In this document: in pieces, positions 38,967 through 47,827 of the stretch
How positions within the stretch are numbered: position 1 is the first letter of the stretch
Layout of the letters: every line of letters begins with the position of its first letter
Assembly: GCA_022870745.1 (NCBI GenBank)
Contig: CP085323.1
Span: forward strand, 930,001-994,000
DNA from: Silvibacterium acidisoli
GTDB lineage: Bacteria > Acidobacteriota > Terriglobia > Terriglobales > Acidobacteriaceae
Reading direction: 5' to 3'
Length of the DNA: 64,000 bases
Notes under the pieces: generated by a model
Told to the model about the DNA's origin: nothing
The model's input: the letters and a program-made list of their open reading frames with translations, nothing else
Database searches by the model: none
Made by a program: the position numbers and the translations under genes

Positions 38967-40091
38967 ATGCTGCGTTACGTCCGCCTGATGCTTACAGCAT
39001 CCGTTGTGATTTCCGCGGGAGCGATCTCCCTTCTCGCGCAATCTGCTGCCAAACCTCCCATACGCGTTGCCATCGTTGGCCTTACACACGGCCATGTAAG
39101 AGGTTTCCTGCATACCCTGCCTGACAGTTCCAGCGCCAGGCTTGTCGCCATCGTCGAGCCTAACCAGCAACTAGCCGAGCAGTACCGCAATGAATACAAA
39201 CTTGATCCGTCGCTCTTCTATACAGACGAAGAGACAATGATCAACAAGCTGCACCCGGATGCGGTCCTTGCTTACGGAACGATCGCGGAACATCGGAAAG
39301 TCATCGAAATCGCTGCGAGCCATGGCGTGAACAGCATGGTCGAAAAGCCATTGGCCACGACTGTCGAAGATGCCATCGCGATTCGCAACGCTGCGCAGGA
39401 ACATCACGTGCAGGTCCTCGTGAATTACGAGACCACCTGGTACAACTCAAACGCTGAAGCCCTTCGCGAGGCCCGCGCTGGCAAGCTCGGCACCGTTCGA
39501 AAGATTCTGGTCCGTGACGGTCATGAAGGCCCGAAAGAGATTGGCGTTGGCCCCGAGTGGCTGCCGTGGCTAACCGACCCCAAGCAGAACGGTGCAGGAG
39601 CGCTCTTCGACTTTGGATGCTATGGCGCCGATCTGGCTACCGTCATCAACAAAGGTGCAACACCCTTGAGCGTTACCGCCTTTGCTCAAACGCACAAGCC
39701 GGATATCTACACGAAGACCGAGGACGACGCCACGGTGATTGTGGCCTATCCCGGCATGCAGGCCATTCTCATGCCGAGCTGGGACTGGAGCTTCGCAGTC
39801 AAGAACATGGAGGTTTATGGCAACGAAGGTGAGATCTTCACCGTCGGTCCCGGCAACATCGTGACACGATATAAGGGACAAAAGGTGGAATCTGCCATCT
39901 ACCCTGCACCGGAACTCAGGCAGAACGAGAGCAACTCACTCGACTACCTCGCCGCGGTGCTGCACCACGAGATCGACCCCAAGGGAGATTTGTCCTCGCT
40001 TGAGACAAACATGATCGTCGTGCAGATTCTCGACGCTGCGCGCACCTCGATAGAGCAAGGTAAGACAGTGACTCTGAAACCATTGCCCTGA
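38967..40091 (+). CDS. Exported Gfo/Idh/MocA-family oxidoreductase
   Basis: NAD(P)-linked sugar oxidoreductase of 374 residues with an N-terminal signal peptide (LTASVVISAGAISLLAQSA) before the Rossmann domain (IRVAIVGLTHGHV). The family motif EKPLATT is present near residue 130, and the C-terminal domain contains GAGALFDFGCYGADL. Acidobacteria encode many exported Gfo/Idh/MocA proteins that carry tightly bound cofactor; that is likely here. A strong hairpin follows at 40108-40140. Substrate unknown. Confidence 0.87.
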   Translation: MLRYVRLMLTASVVISAGAISLLAQSAAKPPIRVAIVGLTHGHVRGFLHTLPDSSSARLVAIVEPNQQLAEQYRNEYKLDPSLFYTDEETMINKLHPDAVLAYGTIAEHRKVIEIAASHGVNSMVEKPLATTVEDAIAIRNAAQEHHVQVLVNYETTWYNSNAEALREARAGKLGTVRKILVRDGHEGPKEIGVGPEWLPWLTDPKQNGAGALFDFGCYGADLATVINKGATPLSVTAFAQTHKPDIYTKTEDDATVIVAYPGMQAILMPSWDWSFAVKNMEVYGNEGEIFTVGPGNIVTRYKGQKVESAIYPAPELRQNESNSLDYLAAVLHHEIDPKGDLSSLETNMIVVQILDAARTSIEQGKTVTLKPLP

Positions 40092-40107
40092 GAGTGTTGA
40101 ATTGCAA

Positions 40108-40140
40108 AGACGGCAGCAATAGGGTATTGGTCTGCCGTCT
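40108..40140 (+). terminator. Intrinsic terminator after the Gfo/Idh/MocA gene
   Basis: A perfect 9-bp stem AGACGGCAG/CTGCCGTCT (40108-40116 and 40132-40140) has an inner CAAT/ATTG pair and is followed by GCTCTTCTT. It lies 16 bp after the stop codon, so it is well placed to end the transcript. Confidence 0.65.
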
Positions 40141-40351
40141 GCTCTTCTTACGGATATGAGCGGCCTCGAGGCCGCTGTCGTACACAATAGAAACGTTACA
40201 GGCAATCTGGCCTCGGCAAGCACGGAGGCGATTTGGCGTTCATCAAGATCTCAACCGACGAGAAGCCCGCTTCTCGGGACTAGGCCTTAAGGGTCACTCT
40301 TGCTACAAAAATCGCCAAGCGCTTTATAAATCTAAGCGTCTTTAAGATGTG

Positions 40352-41695
40352 ATGACCCACCGTCGAAGATTCCCCCACCGCAAGCTGCTGTTTGCCATAT
40401 TGGCGTATGGTTTCTGCTTGTGCACTCTAAACCTGTGCGCTCAAAGTGCCGTGGGCACTTGGCAAGGATTGCTGCCTGGGGCCGTGAAGGAACGGCTTGT
40501 ACTGATTATTACCCAAGACAGTAGAGGTTCTCTCTCTGCTCAACTCCTTGCCGTCGATCATGAACTCACAAACAAGTTGGACCCGATAACCTTCGAGCGC
40601 GGTACGCTTCGATTCAGTCTGCCCTCCTACGGGGCAACTTTCGAAGGTGCCCTTACGCCAAATGCACAAGCCATCAGAGGTATCTGGAAATGGAGCCCGG
40701 ATGGAGCAGGAATTCCTCTCCAACTTGATCGCGCTACAGCAAAGACGAGCTGGGCTGTAGACCACACAATCCACAAAGCTACGCTCATAACCGTAGAGCC
40801 CGGAATCAGATTAGAGGTGCTGGATTGGGGCGGTTCAGGACGTCCACTGGTCCTGCTCTCGGGACTAGGCGACACCGCGCATGTCTTTGACGTGATCGCG
40901 CCCAAACTGGCGACGAAGTACCACGTCTATGGAATAACTAGAAGGGGGTTCGGCGCATCAGACTCGCCGCCGATGCTGTGGCAGAACTACGCTTCAGACC
41001 GACTCGGTGACGACGTTCTGTCTGTCATCAACCAGCTAAAGCTAAATCACCCAGTTTTGCTAGGGCATTCCATAGCCGGAGAAGAATTGAGTTCGATCGG
41101 AAGTCGGCATCCGGAAAGCGTGGCCGGTCTTATCTACCTGGAAGCAGGCTACCCTTACGCACTTTACGTTCACTCACCAAACAGCATTGCCGTCAGTTGG
41201 AGTGCTATGAGGCAGAAGGTTGACGCAATCAGCGATGCCACCACGCCACAAGAGAAGAAGAGACTGATCCACGAAATGCTCAATACGGATTTACCCGCGT
41301 ACGGGGAATCCCTGAAACAAATGAGCGCTGCTCTGGAGACCGTACCCGATCAGAACCCTCCATCAGCGGAAACTCTACAAAGCCGTATGTTTCAAGCCAC
41401 ACAAGCCGTGCACGATGGCGCTCAGATCTATACCAAGATTACGTGTCCTCTGCTCGCAATCTTCAATGAGCCGTCTCCTCCGATTGTGGAGACGGATTCA
41501 GACGCTAAGGCCAAGGACAAAGCCGCACGCTTCGCAGTGAACCTGAAAGGGCTTCGCGAACAGGAAGATGCATTCAGGGCACTCGGTCAGAATGCACATG
41601 TCATTTTGATCAAAGACGCGAATCACTATATTTTCCGCTCGAACGAGGCGGAAGTTATTCATGACATTGATACGTTTATAGCCACACTTCCTTAG
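40352..41695 (+). CDS. Exported alpha/beta-hydrolase
   Basis: Secreted or periplasmic hydrolase of 447 residues. A signal peptide (LLFAILAYGFCLCTLNLCAQ) precedes an N-terminal beta-rich region of about 110 residues, seen in many acidobacterial exported hydrolases. The alpha/beta-hydrolase core follows, with GLGDTAHVFD (oxyanion loop region), GITRRGFGASD, and nucleophile Ser240 in GHSIAGEE. DANHYIFRSN supplies the catalytic His near the C-terminus. The start is ATG 40352; a GTG one codon earlier is equivalent. No operon partner is evident. Confidence 0.85.
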   Translation: MTHRRRFPHRKLLFAILAYGFCLCTLNLCAQSAVGTWQGLLPGAVKERLVLIITQDSRGSLSAQLLAVDHELTNKLDPITFERGTLRFSLPSYGATFEGALTPNAQAIRGIWKWSPDGAGIPLQLDRATAKTSWAVDHTIHKATLITVEPGIRLEVLDWGGSGRPLVLLSGLGDTAHVFDVIAPKLATKYHVYGITRRGFGASDSPPMLWQNYASDRLGDDVLSVINQLKLNHPVLLGHSIAGEELSSIGSRHPESVAGLIYLEAGYPYALYVHSPNSIAVSWSAMRQKVDAISDATTPQEKKRLIHEMLNTDLPAYGESLKQMSAALETVPDQNPPSAETLQSRMFQATQAVHDGAQIYTKITCPLLAIFNEPSPPIVETDSDAKAKDKAARFAVNLKGLREQEDAFRALGQNAHVILIKDANHYIFRSNEAEVIHDIDTFIATLP

Positions 41696-41703
41696 TGACG
41701 CTT

Positions 41704-41970
41704 TCAAGCGAACCGGTAGCGACAAGTCGGCTTCTCGGAAGTAATCTCAACTGGCGAGAACAGGCCAATGCGCTCCTTGAGTTGGAAAGCGGAACCGATC
41801 ACTTCTGCGAAGCCTATTTCCCGATGCTTCCAGACCAGTGCGATAGCGTTCTGCCCGAGGCAGTTCGCTGATTGGGGCTGACACAGCAGCCATGCCTGCC
41901 GGAAACACCTCCCGCTGAAAGTACTCTCTGTTAGAACCCACACGACGACATTAAGTCCGTCCCCAAACAT
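41704..41970 (-). CDS. Uncertain 88-aa hypothetical protein
   Basis: Unrecognised open frame convergent with the hydrolase gene, with ATG at 41970. The product (FGDGLNVVVWVLTE, ANCLGQNAIALVWKHREIG, FQLKERIGLFSPVEI) has balanced, protein-like composition but no ribosome site and no family. The rest of the 477-bp gap (41971-42171) shows nothing recognisable. It may be a fragment. Confidence 0.3.
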   Translation of the reverse strand: MFGDGLNVVVWVLTESTFSGRCFRQAWLLCQPQSANCLGQNAIALVWKHREIGFAEVIGSAFQLKERIGLFSPVEITSEKPTCRYRFA

Positions 41971-42171
41971 GCGTGCTGCCTGTAGAGGCGAGGCGTTCGG
42001 GCTCCAAGGTGCGTTGGCGCAATCTCGTGTGACCTATAGATCACCAAAGAAGCCGTACTCGAGGTTCAAGCGTTGAGCAAGTAGGCCAATGCTTGGCATC
42101 CCTTTGATCGGTGCGATCGAAAATGGAACACGAGTTATCGAGAGCGTAATCACTATGCAATACAATGAGCG

Positions 42172-43044
42172 GTGTCTTTCAAGCTTGTCTCGCCGCATGG
42201 CTTAGCTCAATTCGCGGTCCAGCAACAGCAATGGCTGGGCGTCGATCTCCACTGCGTCACGCAGAACATCTTCGCTAAGAAGTCGTGGCAAAGTTTCGCG
42301 TCGGATCAGGCTACAGTTTCAGTCATCCTTCGCCAAGGCGGTGCGGGGTTCTGCGAGCCAAGGAAGAGAATCAATGCTCCTCTCGCCCGCACACGCTATG
42401 ATGCAGGACATTCCCTTTACATCCCACCCCATGCAGAGATTTGGGGCTTCGGTGATTCCACAAGTCTCGTTTGCGATCTGCGTGCGCGCTTTCAGCTGCC
42501 CGCGGTGGAAGCCATGCTGGGGGATCAATTTGACAGACACAAATGGAGTGAACCAGTTCTCCTGGTCTACGACGAGCGGGTTCGTAAAATAGCCGCTCTC
42601 CTTTGGGACGAGTGCCACGCACCGGCGGGTGGCTCTTCGCTTTGCGGCGAGAGCCTGACTACAGCCCTTATGGCCAGCTTCTTTACGGCAAGCCGTACCG
42701 TACAGGAATCCAGCCAAAGAGGCCTTTCACGGCCGATGCTGAAAAGAATCCTGGATTACATGGAAGCTAACCTTGCCCGGGAAATGCACCTGGACGAACT
42801 GGCGGCAGTGGTCGATTTATCGTGTTCTCACTTCGGCCGGGGCTTTAAGGCGTCCTTGGGTGTTTCACCGCATCAGTGGCTTATGCAACGAAGGATAGCT
42901 CTTGCTCAGGAGCTGCTTCTTCGCAGGGAAAACATCGCGGTAGCTGCTCAGATGGCTGGATTTGCAAACCAAAGTCACTTCACCAGAATCTTCCGAACAA
43001 TCACAGGCACGACTCCGCGGCGGTGGCTTGACCAAGCTGATTGA
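42172..43044 (+). CDS. AraC-family transcriptional regulator
   Basis: Regulator of 290 residues. The last ~95 residues contain both AraC HTH motifs (MHLDELAAVVDLSCSHFGRGFK and AQMAGFANQSHFTRIFRTITG, ending TPRRWLDQAD). The N-terminal domain has several Cys residues (LHCVTQ, GFCEP, LVCDLR, DECHA, SLCGE). E. coli RclR, the AraC regulator of rclABC, senses oxidants through cysteines. With RclC- and RclA-like genes downstream this may be an analogue, but that is inference. GTG start without a strong ribosome site. Confidence 0.87.
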   Translation: MSFKLVSPHGLAQFAVQQQQWLGVDLHCVTQNIFAKKSWQSFASDQATVSVILRQGGAGFCEPRKRINAPLARTRYDAGHSLYIPPHAEIWGFGDSTSLVCDLRARFQLPAVEAMLGDQFDRHKWSEPVLLVYDERVRKIAALLWDECHAPAGGSSLCGESLTTALMASFFTASRTVQESSQRGLSRPMLKRILDYMEANLAREMHLDELAAVVDLSCSHFGRGFKASLGVSPHQWLMQRRIALAQELLLRRENIAVAAQMAGFANQSHFTRIFRTITGTTPRRWLDQAD

Positions 43045-43356
43045 TGGCTGTGCAACACCAAAGTTGTTTTGGAACATTTTTAGTTACTTTGGGAGATACT
43101 TTCGCCTTCAGGTTTGATTCACTTAGCGTATCGCCAGAGAGCTAGTTCGAATCCCTGTGGCAAAACGTACATACAGCCAATCCACTAGCAAACCGGCGGT
43201 ACTACGGTGTTCTCCATGACAAGAGCCGCAGTCTCCCACTAATGATGGGGCAAGAGCAGGAGCACGCTCGGACGGTGTATTCAAAACAATCTCGAGTGGT
43301 CGAGTAGAGTTAGCCAACATGCCAGATCAGCAGCAGGTGCGATAGGAGAAGCAATC
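43045..43356. other. Intergenic region with a tRNA-like TTCGAATCC segment
   Basis: No gene is supported in this 312-bp gap. A run at 43146-43160 (TTCGAATCCCTGTGG) resembles the T-loop and 3' side of a tRNA, but no acceptor, D or anticodon arms are found upstream, so it is at most a remnant. The upstream part is the promoter region of the MBL gene. Confidence 0.35.
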
Positions 43357-44274
43357 ATGAAGAACGAAACCGACCAAGCAGCCGCACCACCGTGGGATGC
43401 TTCTCTTGTAAATCTCACCTCCAAAGAACTCGCATCCGGCGTATTCGCCGTACTGCCAGACGACGTGTTCGATAAAGATCACGTGGCTACGACAGCCGGA
43501 TTCGTGATCGGCGAGCGGGCAGTCTTGGTGATCGAGTCTATGCTCAACGGCGACCTCGCATCGCAGCTCATTGGCCTCGTGCGAAAGGAAACGAGCAAGC
43601 CCATCCGCTTCCTAGTGAACACGAGTTATCACGGAGATCACGCTTACGGGAATTATGTGTTCCCGGAAAGCACGGTCATCGTTCAACATCCCGCCACCAA
43701 ACGATATATGGATGAGCACTTCGAAGACGATCGTAACTTCATGTTAGGACTCATGGGCAGAGGTAAAGGCATAGAACGCGTTCAATCGCGGAGCGCAGAT
43801 ATTGTGGTGCCTGAGATGATTACTGTCGATCTGGGTGGCCGAACGGTAGAAATACGGCACCTCGGGTTCGCACAGACCCCTGGAGATCTCGTCGTCTGGG
43901 CTCCCGATGCAAAAGTGCTCTGGGTAGGCAATATGATTCAGGCGCCATCGCCCGCTCTTCCCTGGCTCTTGGAAGGCCGTCATCATGATGCGATAGAGAC
44001 TCTTAGTCGCGTAAAGCAATTCCTTCCAGCGGACGCAACCATCATTCCTGGACATGGCAAGCCAATGCGTCCATCGGATATCGACTTCCCCCTCAACTAT
44101 CTTCGGGAGCTCGACGGCTCGGTACGTAAAGCCCTCGATGAAGGCCGCTCGGCAGAGGAGGCTCAGGATGCAGTCGCGATGGCTCACTACGGGGACTACA
44201 GCCTCTTCGAGTGGGCGCACAAGACCGTCAACGTGCCTGCTGCTTACCGTCACCTGCAAAGCAAGACCGTGTAG
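43357..44274 (+). CDS. MBL-fold protein with altered metal-binding residues
   Basis: Metallo-beta-lactamase-fold protein of 305 residues. The fold is clear from FVIGERAVLVIESM, NTSYHGDHAYGN, GFAQTPGDLVVW, LWVGNMI and IIPGHGKP. The usual first His of HxHxDH is Ser90, the third-motif His is Gln173, and the bridging Asp of the GD motif is Asn192. His92, Asp94, His95 and His233 remain. So a classical dinuclear zinc site is unlikely; one metal or a non-hydrolytic role is possible. GGAGAAG precedes the ATG. It lies between an AraC regulator and the rcl-like operon, on the same strand. Confidence 0.8.
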   Translation: MKNETDQAAAPPWDASLVNLTSKELASGVFAVLPDDVFDKDHVATTAGFVIGERAVLVIESMLNGDLASQLIGLVRKETSKPIRFLVNTSYHGDHAYGNYVFPESTVIVQHPATKRYMDEHFEDDRNFMLGLMGRGKGIERVQSRSADIVVPEMITVDLGGRTVEIRHLGFAQTPGDLVVWAPDAKVLWVGNMIQAPSPALPWLLEGRHHDAIETLSRVKQFLPADATIIPGHGKPMRPSDIDFPLNYLRELDGSVRKALDEGRSAEEAQDAVAMAHYGDYSLFEWAHKTVNVPAAYRHLQSKTV

Positions 44275-44419
44275 ACCCATCGGTGAAACGGAACGGCTGT
44301 AAGTCGGGTCATGTCAACTCGATCTCGAAGTCGCTCAGAGGTGGACATGAGCGCAACATCGAGTGACGAGCCTCTTTTCTTCAAAATGAAGATTAGGGAG
44401 CCATCCACGTCGAGGAGCC

Positions 44420-44741
44420 CTATGCCCGCGTGCCGGCGTTTTCTGACAGGTCGAGTCTCTCGTCAGACTCGCTCGTAAGTGTGCCACGAGAAGAACCATT
44501 GTAGCCAACGGAGATCTTCACGCGGATGGGCAGGGTCTCAAGGTCCTGCAGGATGACGCGGATATTGTCAGCTGCGGCAGAGCAGCTTGAGCGGATTCGG
44601 ATCTTAAACTCGGCATCGCATCGGAATCGCCGCTGAACACATTCGAGGTTACGGGTGCTCTTCCGCGTTGCGAGTATCGAAGAGCAGATTTGTTGACTTG
44701 GCGATCAACTGAACCAAATCGCGTGAGCTAAGAACGCGCAA
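44420..44741 (-). pseudogene. Frameshifted reading frame, unrecognised protein
   Basis: Two adjacent minus-strand frames look coding. The first reads ...LVQLIAKSTNLLFDTRNAEEHP, then stops. A frame shifted by one base continues RNLECVQRRFRCDAEFKI, then VILQDLETLPIRVKISVGYN, and ends ...LDLSENAGTRA at a TAG (44422-44420). Removing one C from the CCC run near the shift joins them into one product of about 106 residues. The upstream end (TTG near 44741) is uncertain and no family is recognised. The rest of the gap 44275-44756 shows nothing else. It may be a pseudogene or a sequencing error, or chance. Confidence 0.3.
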
Positions 44742-44756
44742 ATAAAGAAGGTGAAT

Positions 44757-45296
44757 ATGAGTAGTGCCTTTACACAACAGGAATCTCGCGGCGAACTCGC
44801 GGCCAGTGGCCCGCTCACTCGCTTATCACTTTGGGTCACGCTTCAAAACTTACCCTTTTGGGTGCTGAGTATTGGCATGATCGTGATGCTTCTTTGGGCT
44901 GGTGCATTCAAGATGACCAAGCCCGGGGCTGAGGGCATCATTCCCCTGGTGTCAAACAGTCCGTTGATATGGTGGCAGTTCAAGCTACTCGGCCCCTATT
45001 TAGGCTCGGACATGATCGGAGCTACCGAGTGGACTGCGGCTCTGCTATTCATCATCGGCTATGCCCGCCCGAAGGCTGGCCTTATCGGAGCTCTGATAAC
45101 CACGATGATGTTCTTCATCACCAGCACTATGCTCCTCTCTACACCGGACGCGACCATTGCGTGGAGGGGATTCCGCTACATGAACAACCTGGGGTTGTTT
45201 CTCTTCAAGGATGTGATCTCTTTCGGCGTTTCGCTGTACTTCATCAGCTATTACGGCCGTAAGTCGATGCCTGACGACGCCAAAGCCACATCGTAG
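44757..45296 (+). CDS. RclC/YkgB-like inner-membrane protein (DUF417)
   Basis: Membrane protein of 179 residues with about four helices: LPFWVLSIGMIVMLLWAGAF, WTAALLFIIGYA, AGLIGALITTMMFFITSTML and LGLFLFKDVISFGVSLYFIS. MTKPGAEGIIPLVSNSPLIWW and NNLGLFLFKD match the DUF417 family, which includes E. coli RclC of the reactive-chlorine resistance operon. AAGAAGG lies 5 nt before this ATG. It is followed after 42 bp by a hydrolase and then an RclA-like flavoprotein, so the operon resembles rclABC in content. Function in oxidant resistance is inferred from this. Confidence 0.82.
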   Translation: MSSAFTQQESRGELAASGPLTRLSLWVTLQNLPFWVLSIGMIVMLLWAGAFKMTKPGAEGIIPLVSNSPLIWWQFKLLGPYLGSDMIGATEWTAALLFIIGYARPKAGLIGALITTMMFFITSTMLLSTPDATIAWRGFRYMNNLGLFLFKDVISFGVSLYFISYYGRKSMPDDAKATS

Positions 45297-45338
45297 CGAA
45301 GAGCATTTTCGAAGAAAGAACACGGAGACCCTTTAACC

Positions 45339-46070
45339 ATGGGATCGCAAGTACAGAAACCCACGATCGTTCTTGTACACGGAGCCTTCGAAGATGCGTC
45401 GATCTGGAATGGCGTCATCGCTCGGCTTCAGAGCCAAGGCTTCCCAGTCATTGCGTTCGGCAATCCCTTACTTGGGGTGGCGGTCGACACCGCGTACCTG
45501 CGGAGCATCTTGAACAGGATTCAAGGTCCCATAGTATTGGCGGCTCACTCCTATGGTGGGGCTGTGATCACCCAGGCCGGCGCAGAAGATGCAAAAGTGA
45601 AAGCCCTTGTGTACGCCGCCGCGATCATGCCGGCGCCGGGAGAAGCCGCATCGAACCTTCTCGAACGCTACCCCGGCAGCACTTTCCCCACATCGGTTGA
45701 GCCAGTCAAGTACACGCTTCCTGATGGAACGAGTGGCACATATCTGCTTTATCAAGCTGACAAGTTCCACAGTAACGTCGCTGCCGATGTCCCCGGCAGA
45801 GACGCGGCACTCATGTTCATCACTCAACGTCCGATGAATCTGGCTGCATTGAACGAGAAGGTAACGGAGGCCGGCTGGGAGACCAAGCCGAGTTGGCAGA
45901 TCAGGACTCTGCAGGATCTCGCCATACCTGTCGATGAGCAGAAGTTTGAGGCGGATCGAGCGCATGCCCATGTTCTCGAAGTTGATTCGTCACACTCCGT
46001 TACTGTCTCCCACCCTGATGTTGTCGCTGCGGCAATCGAACAAGCGGCTAACTCCATCTCAAACGAATAA
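45339..46070 (+). CDS. Cytoplasmic alpha/beta-hydrolase
   Basis: Small hydrolase of 243 residues with no signal peptide. IVLVHGAFEDASIW gives the oxyanion loop, AHSYGGAVI the nucleophile Ser71, and DSSHSVTVSHP the catalytic His near the C-terminus. Similar proteins are annotated as esterases or haloperoxidase-like hydrolases. It is the middle gene between the RclC-like and RclA-like genes, with GGAG about 9 nt upstream of the ATG. Substrate unknown. Confidence 0.87.
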   Translation: MGSQVQKPTIVLVHGAFEDASIWNGVIARLQSQGFPVIAFGNPLLGVAVDTAYLRSILNRIQGPIVLAAHSYGGAVITQAGAEDAKVKALVYAAAIMPAPGEAASNLLERYPGSTFPTSVEPVKYTLPDGTSGTYLLYQADKFHSNVAADVPGRDAALMFITQRPMNLAALNEKVTEAGWETKPSWQIRTLQDLAIPVDEQKFEADRAHAHVLEVDSSHSVTVSHPDVVAAAIEQAANSISNE

Positions 46071-46088
46071 AGATCCTGGAGGATAGGC

Positions 46089-47522
46089 ATGGTGGAACCT
46101 CAGACGCAGATCGAAGACTACGACCTCGTCATCTTGGGAAGTGGGGCGGCCTCGAAGCTACTAGCATGGACGTTTGCAAGCAGCGGCAAGAAAGTCGCGG
46201 TCGTGGAGCGGAAGTACGTCGGCGGTGCATGTCCAAACGTCGCTTGCCTACCTAGCAAGAATGTGATCCATACGGCTCAAGTTGTGTACGACGCACGTCG
46301 CGTCGGAGTCTTCCGCTCGACTGCCTCCGATTGCTTTTCCATCGAGATGACGCGTGTGACAGATCGCAAGCGAAGGATGGTCAAAGGGCTCGTCGACGCG
46401 CATCTCGCCTTGTATAGTGGCAGTGGTGCGGAACTGATCATGGGGTCAGGGAAGTTTATAGCGGCGAAGACGCTGGAGGTCGACTTAAATGATGGCACCA
46501 CGCGCGTCTTGCGAGGAGAGAACGTCATCATCGGAACCGGAACTCATGCCAAGGTCGACGGCCGCATCCCAGGCATGCTCTCGGCGAAACCACTAACTCA
46601 CGTTGAGGCACTCGAGCTGGAGCAGACGCCAGAACATCTTGTCATCTTGGGCGCCGGATATGTTGGGTTGGAATTTGCGCAGGCGATGCGCAGGCTCGGC
46701 AGCAAAGTGACGGTCATAGACCACAATCACCATGTCCTTCACCGCGAGGACGAGGATGTCGTCGAAGGACTGCATTCGGTCCTCAAGGACGAGGGTATCG
46801 AACTGATTCTCAATGCGAACATCCAGAGCGTTTCCGGCACCTCGGGAGATTCCATTCAAGTCAACGTCGACATCTCCGGGGAACCCAAATCGATCGAGGG
46901 AACACATCTCTTAGTTGCAGCCGGACGCCTGCCCAACACGAAAGGCATCGATGCCGAAAAGGCAGGTATAGAACTGACCGAGGGCGGCTTCGTCAAGGTT
47001 GACTCTCGTTTGCAGACGACCGCGGCCGGCGTTTGGGCGGTAGGGGAGGTTGCGGGAAGCCCTCAGTTTACCCACGTCAGCGTCGATGACTTTCGAGTGG
47101 TCCATGACAACTTGTTAGGCGGGAATCATGTCACAACAGGAAGGCAGGTGCCTTTCTGCCTCTTTACCGACCCGGAGTTTGCAAGGGTAGGACTGAGCGA
47201 GAAAGAAGCCTTGGCAACTGGCATTGATTATCGCCTCTTCAGAATTCCGATGGCGGAGGTTCTGCGAGCACAGAGCGTGATGGAGACTCGTGGCTTCATC
47301 AAGTGCTTGGTTGATTCCCGAACAGACCACATTCTGGGCTTCGCCATGTTCGGGAAAGGAGCCGGCGAGGTTATGACCTGCGTACAGATAGCGATGCTGG
47401 CAAAGCTTCCATACACCGCCCTTCGCGATCTGATGATCGCTCACCCAACATTTGCCGAAAGCTTAGCCTCGCTGTTTTCTTCCGCCCCAAGAACGGTCAA
47501 CAGACCCCGAAGTGACTCGTGA
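46089..47522 (+). CDS. RclA/mercuric-reductase-like pyridine nucleotide-disulfide oxidoreductase
   Basis: FAD-dependent disulfide oxidoreductase of 477 residues. The FAD loop ILGSGAASKLLAWTFASSG is near the N-terminus. The redox-active pair is Cys48 and Cys53 in GGACPNVACLPSKN, and the NAD-binding loop ILGAGYVGLEFAQAM is intact. The C-terminal dimer motif is IAHPTFAESLASLF. E. coli RclA is a Cu-linked reductase of this class protecting against reactive chlorine; mercuric reductase is an alternative, but there is no MerA N-terminal metal domain or C-terminal vicinal Cys pair. GGAGGA lies 5 nt upstream. It is the last gene of the rcl-like operon. Confidence 0.85.
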   Translation: MVEPQTQIEDYDLVILGSGAASKLLAWTFASSGKKVAVVERKYVGGACPNVACLPSKNVIHTAQVVYDARRVGVFRSTASDCFSIEMTRVTDRKRRMVKGLVDAHLALYSGSGAELIMGSGKFIAAKTLEVDLNDGTTRVLRGENVIIGTGTHAKVDGRIPGMLSAKPLTHVEALELEQTPEHLVILGAGYVGLEFAQAMRRLGSKVTVIDHNHHVLHREDEDVVEGLHSVLKDEGIELILNANIQSVSGTSGDSIQVNVDISGEPKSIEGTHLLVAAGRLPNTKGIDAEKAGIELTEGGFVKVDSRLQTTAAGVWAVGEVAGSPQFTHVSVDDFRVVHDNLLGGNHVTTGRQVPFCLFTDPEFARVGLSEKEALATGIDYRLFRIPMAEVLRAQSVMETRGFIKCLVDSRTDHILGFAMFGKGAGEVMTCVQIAMLAKLPYTALRDLMIAHPTFAESLASLFSSAPRTVNRPRSDS

Positions 47523-47793
47523 CCGCTGTACCATTGGGCGGACTTCTTCGACATAAGCTCTACAGGATCGGAGTCTGATGTACGTAATACCTACAAGTCG
47601 GACTGCGTTGACGAACCGATCGCCCGACTGTCGAAAACAGGGCAATGCACTTGTAGAGGGCCAGCAGTCTGAGTCTGCGCCGGAATGCACCGGAGTCCAG
47701 GGAGATCAGTGGCTTGGGCGATGATGCATCATGGGGCATGGAGACAATCCGGCTCCGCAAACCTTCTCCACACCGCTCAATGATGGAATCAGC

Positions 47794-47827
47794 TGACCCT
47801 TCCAATCAATTAATTGGAAGGGTCAGG
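47794..47827 (-). terminator. Perfect 14-bp hairpin spanning the stop codon of the IPT lipoprotein gene
   Basis: CTGACCCTTCCAAT (47794-47807) and its exact complement ATTGGAAGGGTCAG (47814-47827) flank CAATTA. The gene's TAA lies inside, so the last six codons form one arm of the hairpin. No T-run follows, so it is more an mRNA-end stabiliser or rho-assisted terminator, and it may limit transcription from the opposing rclA-like gene. Confidence 0.6.

Noticed and set aside
43125-43165. tRNA-like 3' segment (TTCGAATCCCTGTGG)
   Set aside because: No matching acceptor stem, D-arm or anticodon arm can be folded upstream. No integrase gene or direct repeat is nearby to support an attachment site.
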